NCBI GenBank assembly: GCA_003142955.1
Contig: PLOH01000142.1
Coordinates: forward strand, 38,308 to 102,307
Source: Opitutia bacterium
Lineage (GTDB): Bacteria > Verrucomicrobiota > Verrucomicrobiia > Opitutales > Opitutaceae
Length of the DNA: 64,000 bases
Direction of reading: 5' to 3'
Below the pieces are notes generated by a model that did no database searches, had not been told where the DNA came from, and was given only the letters and a program-made list of their open reading frames with translations. Made by a program: the position numbers and the translations under genes. Position 1 is the stretch's first letter. Every line of letters begins with the position of its first letter. Below are positions 35,372-43,372 of this stretch, in pieces.

Positions 35372-36565
35372 TCAGATCCCGAATTCCCTCTTGACGGTGG
35401 CAAACTGCTCGACCGCGAACGCCAGGTCCGCCGGACGGTGCGCGGCCGACACCTGGGTGCGGATCCGGGCGGCGCCCTGCGGCACGACCGGATAAAAAAA
35501 GCCGATCGCGTAGATGCCGAGCTCGAGCAAACGGGTCGAAACCCGCTGCGCCAGCGCGGCATCGCCGATCATCACCGGCACGATGGGATGGATGCCGGGC
35601 CGGATGGTGAGTCCGGCGTCTTCGAGCCCGGCGCGGAAGAGGCGCGTGTTCGCCTCCAGTCGATCGCGCAATTCCGTCGAGCGCGTGAGGATTTCGAGTG
35701 CCTTGATCGAGGCGGCGGCGATCGCTGGAGCGAGGGCGTTGGAGAAGAGGTAGGGGCGGGAGCGCTGGCGGAGCAGGGCAATCAGATCGCGGCGGCCGCT
35801 GGCATAGCCGCCACTGGCGCCGCCGAGCGCCTTGCCGAGCGTGCCGGTGATGAGGTCGACCCGACCCCGAACTCCGCAGTGCTCGGCCGTGCCGCGGCCG
35901 CTCCGGCCCAGGAAGCCGACGGCATGACTGTCGTCGACCATCACCAGCGCGCCATGACGATCGGCGAGGTCGCAGATCCCGCGCAGGTTGGCGATCGTGC
36001 CCTCCATCGAAAACACGCCATCGGTGGCGATGAGCTTGAACCGGGCGCCGGCCGTCTCAGCTTCTTGGAGACGGGATGCAAGATCGGCGAGATCGTTGTT
36101 GCGATAGCGGTAGCGCCGGGCTTTGCCGAGGCGGATGCCGTCAATGATCGAGGCATGGTTCAGCTCGTCGCTGATCACGGCGTCCTCCGCCGAGAGCAGC
36201 GTCTCGAACAGGCCGGCGTTCGCATCGAAGCAGGAGGAGTACAGCAGCGTGTCGTCGGTGCCGAGAAACGCGCTGATCCCCGCTTCGAGTTGCAGATGAA
36301 CTTCCTGGGTGCCGCAGATGAAGCGCACCGAGGAAAGGCCATAACCCCAGCGATCGAGGCCCGCGTGCGCCGCCGCGATTACTTCGGGGTGGGCGGCGAG
36401 GCCCAGGTAGTTGTTGGCGCAGAGATTGAGGACCGGTTGTCCGGTGGCGACGGCGATCCGGCCGCCTTGGGGCGTCGTGAGGACGCGTTCTCGTTTGTAA
36501 AGTCCGGACCGTTCAATCTGGTCGAGCAGTGCGCTAACGTGGTCGGCGAACCGTGGGTCAATCAT
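35372..36565 (-). CDS. kbl: Glycine C-acetyltransferase (2-amino-3-ketobutyrate CoA ligase)
   Basis: PLP enzyme that splits 2-amino-3-oxobutyrate with CoA to glycine and acetyl-CoA, the second step of threonine breakdown after Tdh. 397 residues, the normal length. [74 protein letters not shown] and the PLP lysine in [15 protein letters not shown] fit Kbl rather than BioF or HemA. tdh is on the same strand 900 bp upstream, but a plus-strand membrane protein gene lies between them. The upstream frame to 36703 is not homologous, so the ATG at 36565 was chosen. Confidence 0.93.
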   Translation of the reverse strand: MIDPRFADHVSALLDQIERSGLYKRERVLTTPQGGRIAVATGQPVLNLCANNYLGLAAHPEVIAAAHAGLDRWGYGLSSVRFICGTQEVHLQLEAGISAFLGTDDTLLYSSCFDANAGLFETLLSAEDAVISDELNHASIIDGIRLGKARRYRYRNNDLADLASRLQEAETAGARFKLIATDGVFSMEGTIANLRGICDLADRHGALVMVDDSHAVGFLGRSGRGTAEHCGVRGRVDLITGTLGKALGGASGGYASGRRDLIALLRQRSRPYLFSNALAPAIAAASIKALEILTRSTELRDRLEANTRLFRAGLEDAGLTIRPGIHPIVPVMIGDAALAQRVSTRLLELGIYAIGFFYPVVPQGAARIRTQVSAAHRPADLAFAVEQFATVKREFGI

Positions 36566-36722
36566 GTTGGAACTATGACGCGGGGCCGGGGCGAGGGGAA
36601 GAGCGGTGTGATCCCCGCCGGTCGCTCCATTGGGGATCGGCATCATGCCAAGGCTGGACGTGAGCACGAGTTTCTGTGATGAACTGGCGGATCGATCGAT
36701 CAACTCTCAACCCGGGTGTCCC

Positions 36723-37469
36723 ATGAGTCTTGTGTTTCTGGTCTTCACCAACCTTGTCCTGATCACGCGGCTGTGGCACCAGGTGAGCGAGGGCGGGGTG
36801 AACTGGCGGCTGTGGGGGACGAAGATGGCCATCGAGCTTGCCGGCCTGGCGCTCTTTGAATGGCACTCCTGGCTGTTGGCGGCGGCCGCCACGGTCATCA
36901 CCATGAATCTGGCGGGCGTGCTCTGGCAGGCGTTGGGCTGGCGGCGCAATGCCGGGCATTTCATGTTGGGGCTGGTGTACCTGCTGGCGTTGAGCGTGTG
37001 GTTCTCGCCGGCGTTCGGACTGAGATTCTGGCCGCCGATTGGAGCGTTTTTTTCGGCCCTGAGCCAGCTGACGGCCTTCGACGCAATCTTTCAAAGCTCG
37101 TTTTCGACCTCGGCCATGCTCGTGCTCTTCGGATTGCTCGTGGCGATGAGCGAGATGAACCTCGCGGTGCGGGCCGTCTTCGACTATTTGAACCTCAAAC
37201 CGCGGGCTGCCACCGATGCCGACGAGGTGGACGTGGTGGCCTACGATCGGGGCCGGGTGATCGGTTTCCTCGAACGGGCGCTCATCTACGCGTTTGTGCT
37301 GGGTGGCCATTACGATGTGGTGGGCTTCATGCTCGTGGCGAAAGCGTTCGCCAATTTCCGTCACATCGAAGATCGGGCCTCGCTGGAATACGTGCTTATT
37401 GGCACCCTCATGTCGACCGGCCTCGCGATTGCGGTGGGCGAACTGGTCAATCATCTGATGGTGAGTTAG
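36723..37469 (+). CDS. Integral membrane protein of unknown function
   Basis: A 248-residue protein with six to seven hydrophobic helices (VFLVFTNLVLITRLWHQVS, WLLAAAATVITMNLAGVLW, MLGLVYLLALSVWF, MLVLFGLLVAMSEM). The C-terminal part, RVIGFLERALIYAFVLGGHY, then FMLVAKAFANFRHIEDRASL, resembles the C-terminal region that I know from DUF3307-type membrane proteins, but the N-terminal domain of those is not evident. The ATG at 36723 was chosen as the first that leads into the helix. It is nested between kbl and tdh on the opposite strand; its stop is 2 bp from the tdh stop. Confidence 0.75.
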   Translation: MSLVFLVFTNLVLITRLWHQVSEGGVNWRLWGTKMAIELAGLALFEWHSWLLAAAATVITMNLAGVLWQALGWRRNAGHFMLGLVYLLALSVWFSPAFGLRFWPPIGAFFSALSQLTAFDAIFQSSFSTSAMLVLFGLLVAMSEMNLAVRAVFDYLNLKPRAATDADEVDVVAYDRGRVIGFLERALIYAFVLGGHYDVVGFMLVAKAFANFRHIEDRASLEYVLIGTLMSTGLAIAVGELVNHLMVS

Positions 37470-37471
37470 CC

Positions 37472-38527
37472 TCAAGCCGGCGCCCCGCCTTCCCAGTCGA
37501 GGATGACCTTGCCCGACTGCCCCGAACGCATGAGGCGGAAAGCCTCTTGGAACTCGGTGAAGGGAAACCGGTGGGTGATGACCGGGGTGATATCGAGCCC
37601 GCTCTGGATGAGCGCTGTCATCTTGTACCAGGTCTCATACATCTCGCGGCCGTAGATTCCGCGGATCGTGAGCATGTTGAAGACCACCTTGTTCCAGTCG
37701 ACCGCGGCCTTTTCCGGCATGATCCCAAGCAGGGCGATGCGCCCTCCATGGTACATATTGTCGATCATGTCGTTGAGCGCCCGGGGACTGCCGGACATTT
37801 CTAGCCCGACGTCGAACCCTTCTTTCATGCCGATCTCACGCTGCACGTCCTGGAGGTTTTCCGCGGACACATCGACTACGCGCGTGGCGCCCATTTTTTG
37901 CGCCAGGGCGAGCCGCCGGGGATTGACGTCGGTGACCACAATCTTGCGCGCTCCCGACTTCTTGGCGATCGCCGCGGCCATGCAGCCGATGGGGCCGGCG
38001 CCGGTGATGAGCACGTCTTCGCCGACGAGGTCCCATTGCAGCGCCGTGTGCGTGGCGTTGCCGAGCGGATCAAAGCAGGCCAGGACCTCCAGCGGGATTC
38101 CGGGGTCCACGTGGACCGCGTTGCTGGCGGGAAGGCACAAGAACTCCGCAAAGGCTCCTTCGCGGTTGACCCCGACGCCCTTCGTATTCTTGCAGAGATG
38201 CCGCCGTCCGGCGAGGCAGTTGCGGCACTGGCCGCAGACAATATGACCCTCGCCGTCTACCAGATCGCCCCGCTGGAAGCCCTGAACATTGCTGCCGACC
38301 TCAACAATCTCTCCGACGAACTCGTGGCCGATGACCATCGGAGGCTTGATGGTCTGCTGGGCCCAGGCGTCCCAGTTGTAGATATGGACATCGGTGCCGC
38401 AGATCGCGGACCGCTTGATCTTGATGAGGACATCGTTGACACCGGGAATCGGCACCGGCACCTCGGTGAGTTCGAGGCCCGGCCCGGATTGGAGCTTGGC
38501 AATGGCGCGCATGGTTTTGGTGGCCAT
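37472..38527 (-). CDS. tdh: L-threonine 3-dehydrogenase
   Basis: Zinc-dependent NAD oxidation of threonine to 2-amino-3-ketobutyrate. 351 residues. Medium-chain dehydrogenase features: catalytic zinc [19 protein letters not shown] (typical of Tdh), [12 protein letters not shown], structural zinc cysteines in [15 protein letters not shown], the NAD site [16 protein letters not shown] and [30 protein letters not shown] is also specific to Tdh. The ATG at 38527 matches the family start. It forms the threonine-to-glycine pathway with kbl; ogt is 70 bp upstream. Confidence 0.95.
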   Translation of the reverse strand: MATKTMRAIAKLQSGPGLELTEVPVPIPGVNDVLIKIKRSAICGTDVHIYNWDAWAQQTIKPPMVIGHEFVGEIVEVGSNVQGFQRGDLVDGEGHIVCGQCRNCLAGRRHLCKNTKGVGVNREGAFAEFLCLPASNAVHVDPGIPLEVLACFDPLGNATHTALQWDLVGEDVLITGAGPIGCMAAAIAKKSGARKIVVTDVNPRRLALAQKMGATRVVDVSAENLQDVQREIGMKEGFDVGLEMSGSPRALNDMIDNMYHGGRIALLGIMPEKAAVDWNKVVFNMLTIRGIYGREMYETWYKMTALIQSGLDITPVITHRFPFTEFQEAFRLMRSGQSGKVILDWEGGAPA

Positions 38528-38597
38528 GAAGGGGAGTGGTTTTTGCCTGCGCACGTTAGTGATCTCCGGCGCGGAGACAAACACCAAGGCGGCCGTC

Positions 38598-39098
38598 CTA
38601 TTCCGCCAGCAACTGTGCCCCCTCAATCACCAGCAGACGCGCCTTGGTCCGCACACCGCCTGCGGCGGAAAATCCCGTGAGGCGGTCCCCGGCGCCGACA
38701 ATGCGGTGGCAGGGCACGATCAAGGACCACGGGTTGGCGCCCAGGGCTGCGCCGATGGCGCGGCTCGTGGTGGGAAGCTCACCGAGGTTCGTGGCGAGGT
38801 CGCCGTAAGTCCGCGTCTGGCCCGCCGGCACCTTCCGGGTGGCCTCATAGACCCGCCGGGCAAATGGCGGTACGCCGGCAAGATCGAGTGGCACGTCGGC
38901 GAAGTCCTGGAGCTCGCCTGCGAGGTGCCGCTGCACCCGCGCCACCAGTTCGCGAATCCATGGCGGAGCCTCGTCGGGCGACGCGTCGGCCGGGCGGGCC
39001 GCGGGGGCGTCCCCGGGCAGATGGAAGGCCGTCAGGGTCGAACCGGTCCAGGCGAGGCCGCAGGGACCGATCGCAGTGGGAAAAGAAATCCGGGGCAT
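38598..39098 (-). CDS. ogt: Methylated-DNA-[protein]-cysteine S-methyltransferase (Ogt type)
   Basis: Suicide repair of O6-alkylguanine in DNA. 166 residues from the ATG at 39098. The C-terminal domain has [48 protein letters not shown] with the acceptor Cys in PCHRI, and [15 protein letters not shown]. The N-terminal domain is short and Ala/Pro-rich. The open frame extends to 39374 without homology, overlapping the dgt promoter region. It is followed by tdh on the same strand; the association seems incidental. Confidence 0.92.
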   Translation of the reverse strand: MPRISFPTAIGPCGLAWTGSTLTAFHLPGDAPAARPADASPDEAPPWIRELVARVQRHLAGELQDFADVPLDLAGVPPFARRVYEATRKVPAGQTRTYGDLATNLGELPTTSRAIGAALGANPWSLIVPCHRIVGAGDRLTGFSAAGGVRTKARLLVIEGAQLLAE

Positions 39099-39372
39099 GG
39101 CGGGCAAACCGCAGTCGACGCCGGGCCGGCCCGGGGCACAAGCGGAAATTCGGTTGCCCAGTTCCCGCGGCACCCCTAGCCTGCCTGCTCCCAGTTTCGG
39201 TCGTTGCCACGGTCGACCTTTTGCTTTCGACCACTGGGCCATCGAGAATCGCAGAATATGCAGGCTACCAATAACCGGAGGTGCCGGCCAGCGGGCTCGA
39301 CCCGCGGATCGCCGACAGTCTTTACGCCACCGGTCGAGTGGGGTGTGAACTGTTTGGGCTAAGCCCTCCGTC

Positions 39373-40641
39373 ATGCAGAATGCCTTCTACACCGCCTTCG
39401 ACGAGGAGACGCTGGGCGGACGGCGCAAGACCGACTACCGCAGCGCGTTCCAGATCGACCGGGACCGCGTCATCCACGCGCCTGCCTTCCGCAAGCTGCA
39501 GTCGAAAACGCAGGTGTTTCTGTCCGGCGAGTATGACTTTTATCGCACCCGCCTCACCCACTCGATGGAAGTTGCGCAGATTGGGCGCTCGATCTGCCGC
39601 TATCTGGAGAGCCGCGGCCAGCCGCTGCGGGACAATTTCCATCTCGATTCCGACCTGGTCGAATGCGCCTGCCTGGCGCACGACCTCGGGCATCCGCCGT
39701 TCGGCCACTCCGGCGAACGCACGCTGCAGGAATTGATGCAGCCTTACGGCGGTTTCGAGGGCAACGCCCAGACGCTGCATCTCGTGACGGAGACGCTTTA
39801 CCAGAACGAAAGCGGCGTACGCGGTATGCAGCCGACCCGGGCGCTGCTCGACGGCGTGTTGAAGTACAAGAAGCTGCACGGCGAGTTCCCGGTGCCTCCG
39901 TCGCAGCATTTCCTCTACGATCCGCAGCACGTTTATCGCGACTTCGTCTTTGGCGGGGCGGAGATTCCCGCCGCGCTGCAGGGCGGCCTGGCGCTCAACG
40001 CATTGAAGAGCGTGGAATGCCAGATCATGGACTGGGCGGACGACGCGGCGTATTCGCTCAACGACATCGTGGACGGCGTGAAAGCCGGGTTTCTGACCAT
40101 CGAGCGCATTGAACGCTGGGCGGGCGGCCAGGCCGTTGACTCCCGGCAGCAGCAGTGGATTGACACGCTGTTCGACGCCATCCGCGGCGACCGGCTCGAG
40201 GGCGTTTTTTCCACGAAGATCGGCCGGTTCATCCAGGCGTGCCGGCTGCACGAGCGCGACAATTTCATGGCCGCGAAGACCAACCGGTATCGCTTTGAAC
40301 TGGTGGTGGCGCCGGACGCTGAACAAGAGGCGCGCTTCTTCAAGCGACTGGCCAATGACATCATCTTCGAGAGTCCGCAGTTGCAGCAGGTGGAGCACAA
40401 GGCGCGACTGGTGCTGTCGAGCCTGTGGAATTCGGCCTGGCGCAACTACGTGGAGCCGGGGTCGCGGGTGATCCGCATCTTGCCGCCGAATGTCGGGGCG
40501 CTGATCGCCGCGGAGGGGGCCCTCGCGGGCAAGGCGCGCCGGGTCTGCGACTGGCTGGCCGGTCTGACCGATGGCATGATCGTCCGCACCTACCGGCGGC
40601 TGTTCGATCCGGAGTTCGGCTCGATTCGCGATTTGAGCTGA
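39373..40641 (+). CDS. dgt: Deoxyguanosinetriphosphate triphosphohydrolase (dGTPase)
   Basis: HD-superfamily enzyme that removes tripolyphosphate from dNTPs and so lowers dNTP pools. 422 residues. Key segments: DYRSAFQIDRDRVIHAPAFRKLQSKTQVF, TRLTHSMEVAQIGRSI (first His), CLAHDLGHPPFGHSGE (HD metal ligands), and DWADDAAYSLNDIVDG (last Asp ligand), each quoted in part. The ATG at 39373 agrees with the family N-terminus. The 274 bp between it and ogt form the divergent promoter region; I see no clear -35/-10 pair there. Confidence 0.9.
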   Translation: MQNAFYTAFDEETLGGRRKTDYRSAFQIDRDRVIHAPAFRKLQSKTQVFLSGEYDFYRTRLTHSMEVAQIGRSICRYLESRGQPLRDNFHLDSDLVECACLAHDLGHPPFGHSGERTLQELMQPYGGFEGNAQTLHLVTETLYQNESGVRGMQPTRALLDGVLKYKKLHGEFPVPPSQHFLYDPQHVYRDFVFGGAEIPAALQGGLALNALKSVECQIMDWADDAAYSLNDIVDGVKAGFLTIERIERWAGGQAVDSRQQQWIDTLFDAIRGDRLEGVFSTKIGRFIQACRLHERDNFMAAKTNRYRFELVVAPDAEQEARFFKRLANDIIFESPQLQQVEHKARLVLSSLWNSAWRNYVEPGSRVIRILPPNVGALIAAEGALAGKARRVCDWLAGLTDGMIVRTYRRLFDPEFGSIRDLS

Positions 40642-40646
40642 GAGCC

Positions 40647-41090
40647 TCAGGGCTGCTTTTTGCCAAGCCTCACCGCGGTGCAGGGCAGGCCGCCGTTCTC
40701 GGTCAGCCGCTCCTCCAGGATGGTGAATCCATTCTTCTGATACAGCGCCAGCGCCGGGTGATTCTCCTTCATCGCCCAGAGCCACGGGTCCCCGGCAATG
40801 CGCCCCAGCACGTGACTCAACAAGGCCTGGGCAATGCCCCGGCGAAAGGCCGCGGGTTCGACGAAAAGCCAACCGATGAAACGGCCCTGATGTCCCACCA
40901 GGCCTCTCAGGTGGCCGGCTTCTTCCCAAACGTACACCGCGCTCTTCTTGAAGCCTTCGATCCTCGCGGTGTCGGAGGCGAGCGGGACGAAGGATGCCGC
41001 CACGGCCGCGGTCTGCAGTTCGTAAGGCTTGGACAGGTCAACGACTCGACAAGCCTCTTCCCAGTCCGAATCCTGATAGCGGCGGATCAT
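40647..41090 (-). CDS. GNAT family N-acetyltransferase
   Basis: A 147-residue acetyltransferase. The acetyl-CoA site is at LFVEPAAFRRGIAQALLSHV (the R/Q-x-x-G-x-G/A loop as RRGIAQ), followed by DPWLWAMKENHPALALYQKNGFTILEER, the usual beta5-alpha4 and the N-x-x-A-x-x-x-Y-x-K-x-G-F motif. The N-terminus MIRRYQDSDWEEA is typical. The substrate is unknown. It is convergent with dgt (5 bp between stops). The frame extends upstream to 41249 without homology. Confidence 0.88.
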   Translation of the reverse strand: MIRRYQDSDWEEACRVVDLSKPYELQTAAVAASFVPLASDTARIEGFKKSAVYVWEEAGHLRGLVGHQGRFIGWLFVEPAAFRRGIAQALLSHVLGRIAGDPWLWAMKENHPALALYQKNGFTILEERLTENGGLPCTAVRLGKKQP

Positions 41091-41425
41091 GGGAGGTGAA
41101 GGGCGGGTTTGGGGAGTTTCCGATGGCAGGCCAAACTTGGATGATTGAATCGCCCTTCGCCCCACCTGTCTAGACTCCGAATAGACGGTCGCCGTCGGCA
41201 GCACGAATCTCGCCGCTGCCGGACGGTGGCGTTCGCTGGGCGAGGACAACGTGCACGGTTTTCATTTCTGGAGCTGTTTCGCAAAAAGAGTGGGCGAAAG
41301 TATAAGAACCGCTTGCACGCAGAAAAGAACGGCTTATGGTCATTCCGTGTTCATCGGAATGTTCTGCGTGTCCATCAATGGATGCGCAGGCGCCCATAAC
41401 TAAACCTCGCCACTACGATTCAATT
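41091..41425. other. Intergenic promoter region between GNAT and cytochrome genes
   Basis: These 335 bases separate two divergent genes. No coding frame of good quality is seen. A possible plus-strand promoter is TTGCAC (41313-41318), 16-base spacer, TATGGT (41335-41340), about 85 bases before the cytochrome gene; it is weak. CATTCCG and CGGAATG (41341-41361) form a 7-bp hairpin with a 7-nt loop just after it, a possible operator or 5'-UTR structure. Confidence 0.4.
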
Positions 41426-42100
41426 ATGAAGATTAAATGGCCGCTGATTTGCGGAATTTATGGCGCGTTGACCCTGTCAGCGCTTGGCACGGGAGTCGAC
41501 GCTGATGTCCCCTTTTCCTTTCGGATCGGCGAACGCAACTTGCCGGCGGGAAAATATTCGTTCGCTTACAACGAACTGGAGAATGCCGTGCAAGTCCGCG
41601 GCGGTGGAACGGAGGTCAATCTTCCTGTAAAGACACGATTGCATGGACCGACTGCCACGATGGATTTCGAGGGCACGCTCGTATTCGACCGGAAGGACGA
41701 GGTCCGCCTCCTTTCCGAAGTTTGGTTGCCCCAAAAGGACGGCTTTCAGGTTGGCTCCCTGCCCGATGCCCATACCCATATGGTTTTGAATATTGTGCAG
41801 CGACCGACGGAGGCGTTATCCGGTCCAAAGATTTTCCAGCAAACCTGCCAGGTTTGCCACGGTCCCGACGGAAAGGGCAATCCCACGGCCGACGAATTCT
41901 TTCACTATAAACTGCCACGTCTGAACTCGACCTATGTCCAAGGAAAGTCCGACGATGAGCTGCGCCAGATCATCTCCCACGGCAAGGGGCGGATGGATCC
42001 GGTTCGCCTGCAAGAAAACACGGGGGTCAGGCACTCGTTGCCCGCTTACGCAGTGGATCCGCTGATCGCCTACGTTCGGACTCTCGGGACCGCGCCTTGA
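41426..42100 (+). CDS. Exported beta-domain protein fused to a class I cytochrome c
   Basis: A 224-residue exported protein. Residues 1-26 are a signal peptide (MKIKWPLICGIYGALTLSAL). Residues about 27-130 (VPFSFRIGERNLPAGKYSF, LVFDRKDEVRLLSEVWLP, THMVLNIVQRP) match a small beta-sandwich family common as stand-alone secreted proteins of Acidobacteria and relatives. Residues 130-224 are a cytochrome c: heme motif CQVCHGPDGKGN (Cys141, Cys144, His145), LSGPKIFQQT before it, possible axial Met190, and a final helix ending in VRTL. The fusion implies an electron-carrier domain tethered to an envelope protein. No redox partner is adjacent. Confidence 0.82.
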   Translation: MKIKWPLICGIYGALTLSALGTGVDADVPFSFRIGERNLPAGKYSFAYNELENAVQVRGGGTEVNLPVKTRLHGPTATMDFEGTLVFDRKDEVRLLSEVWLPQKDGFQVGSLPDAHTHMVLNIVQRPTEALSGPKIFQQTCQVCHGPDGKGNPTADEFFHYKLPRLNSTYVQGKSDDELRQIISHGKGRMDPVRLQENTGVRHSLPAYAVDPLIAYVRTLGTAP

Positions 42101-42229
42101 GGTCCGGGTTTTCAAGCCCCTGAGAAATCTGCGGGGAGCGGGCAGAGGGGACGACAACTTTGCCTTTATCGTCCCCTGAGCCTGGAAGTCTGCCGCCTTG
42201 GGGCGATCCGCGCCGGTGCGCCGGATTGA

Positions 42230-42348
42230 CTAGAGCGGTTTCAGAAAAAGTGTAGCTGCGAGCGCCAGCGAGTGGACGAACCATCCGCTCGCTGGCGCTC
42301 GCAGCTACTTTCGCGTTCTCGGCCACATTTCAATTTAAACCACTCTAG
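42230..42348. repeat. Nested palindromic REP/MITE-like element
   Basis: Outer inverted ends CTAGAGCGGTTT (42230-42241) and AAACCACTCTAG (42337-42348) enclose a near-perfect hairpin. The left arm starts GTAGCTGCGAGCGCC at 42252 and the right arm ends in the complement at 42308. The stem is 25 bp (21 perfect pairs, then TGGA/TCCG with one wobble) with a 7-nt loop. The GTAG foot is typical of REP sequences. A single-arm relative lies at 63917-63941. Confidence 0.75.
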
Positions 42349-42358
42349 AACGGGCCGG

Positions 42359-42856
42359 TTATTCGGTCTCCGCGAGCAGCGCGTCGAGATCGAGCGGTTG
42401 CGTACCCATCGCCACGCCGCCGTCGGCGGCACGCGGCCATTCCTCGCGGGGTCGGTCTCGGTAGAGTTCGACGCCGTTGCCGTCCGGGTCGTGCAGGTAG
42501 AGCGCCTCGCTTACGCCGTGATCAGCTGCACCGTCCAGCGGGACCTTGGCCCGCCGCAGGCGGCGCAAGGCATCGGCGAGCGTGGCGCGCGTCGGATAGA
42601 GGATGGCCACATGGTAGAGCCCGGTGGTGCCGGGCGCTGGAGGTTTTCCGCCGAGGCTCTCCCACGTGTTCAGGCCGATATGGTGATGGTAGCCTCCGGC
42701 CGAGATAAACGCGGCCTGCGGACCGAAGCGCTGCGTGAGTTCGAAGCCGAGCACGCCACAGTAGAAGTCGAGCGAGCGCTGGAGGTCAGCGACCTTCAGG
42801 TGGACATGTCCGATGCGGACCGCGGGATCGATGACGGGGGAATTGGACTGAACCAT
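42359..42856 (-). CDS. VOC family dioxygenase-like protein (catechol-2,3-dioxygenase type)
   Basis: From the ATG at 42856 this is a 165-residue vicinal-oxygen-chelate protein. Metal ligands are visible: His in RIGHVHLKVADLQRSLDFY, HHHIGLNTWES, His in GLYHVAILYPT, and Glu in HDPDGNGVELYRDRPR. The family includes CatE-like extradiol dioxygenases and glyoxalase relatives; the true substrate is unknown. The frame stays open upstream to 43213 and there encodes a signal peptide and a glycosidase fragment (see next entry), so the alternative product is a 284-residue fusion. The internal ATG was chosen because it matches stand-alone VOC proteins. Confidence 0.8.
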   Translation of the reverse strand: MVQSNSPVIDPAVRIGHVHLKVADLQRSLDFYCGVLGFELTQRFGPQAAFISAGGYHHHIGLNTWESLGGKPPAPGTTGLYHVAILYPTRATLADALRRLRRAKVPLDGAADHGVSEALYLHDPDGNGVELYRDRPREEWPRAADGGVAMGTQPLDLDALLAETE

Positions 42857-43213
42857 GGACGGCAGGATGTCCGCTTGCCCGCGAAAGGCAAAAGCTCCGG
42901 TCAAGTGCGAGGCGGGAAAACGAGGTTCCGCTCCGGGTATCTGGTGCAGTGCCCCCAAGACGTCGCGGATCTCGAAGTCATCCGGGAAGCGGTTGCTGAA
43001 GTCCGGCATCAGTTGGCCTTCGTTCTGATGCAGATTGGACGCGGCCAGACCCAGGAACCGGAACGGGCGGGCGCCTTCATAGAGAGCGCCATCGCGCCGG
43101 ACAATGATAGGCCACGCATCTTGGTTTACCGTCGGCATCGCTCTGGAGCTGGAAGGCAGGGCGCCGATAACCGACACGACACTGAGGAGAAGAGGGCAAA
43201 GGGTTCGAGCCAT
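42857..43213 (-). pseudogene. N-terminal remnant of a secreted glycoside hydrolase (GH5/mannanase-like)
   Basis: In frame with the VOC gene. Residues 1-25 form a signal peptide (MARTLCPLLLSVVSVIGALP). Then come AWPIIVRRDGALYEGARPF and RFLGLAASNLHQNEGQLMP, DFSNRFPDDFEIRDVLGAL, which resemble the start of GH5-type glycosidases in which the substrate strand is followed by a barrel. After GALHQ the similarity stops, and about 30 unrelated residues lead into the VOC start. The rest of the barrel is missing. A REP-like element (43285-43342) lies just upstream. It may be a remnant, or a live 5' end of a chimeric gene. Confidence 0.5.
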
Positions 43214-43284
43214 GACCGCAGGCGAACATGGTGGTCGGGTCGCGGCTGGCGAACCGGATTTTCCGGGGCGGTGATCATCCAATT

Positions 43285-43342
43285 GTGGGAGCGAGTTTAC
43301 CCGCGATTTCCTGGGGGAATTCGCCTGCCTGCAGGCTCCTCC
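43285..43342. repeat. Degenerate REP pair (GTGGGAGCGAG family)
   Basis: GTGGGAGCGAGTTTACCCGC at 43285 is followed by TTCGCCTGCCTGCAGGCTCC (43320-43339). It is the same family and arrangement as the element at 49594-49651, with more mismatches. It sits just upstream of the glycosidase remnant. Confidence 0.55.
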
Positions 43343-43372
43343 TCGATTTTTCGAGCCCGGGTTTGTCCTGAC

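Noticed and set aside
42252-42308. CRISPR-like repeat
   Set aside because: A single hairpin with no regular spacing of direct repeats; no cas genes in the window.
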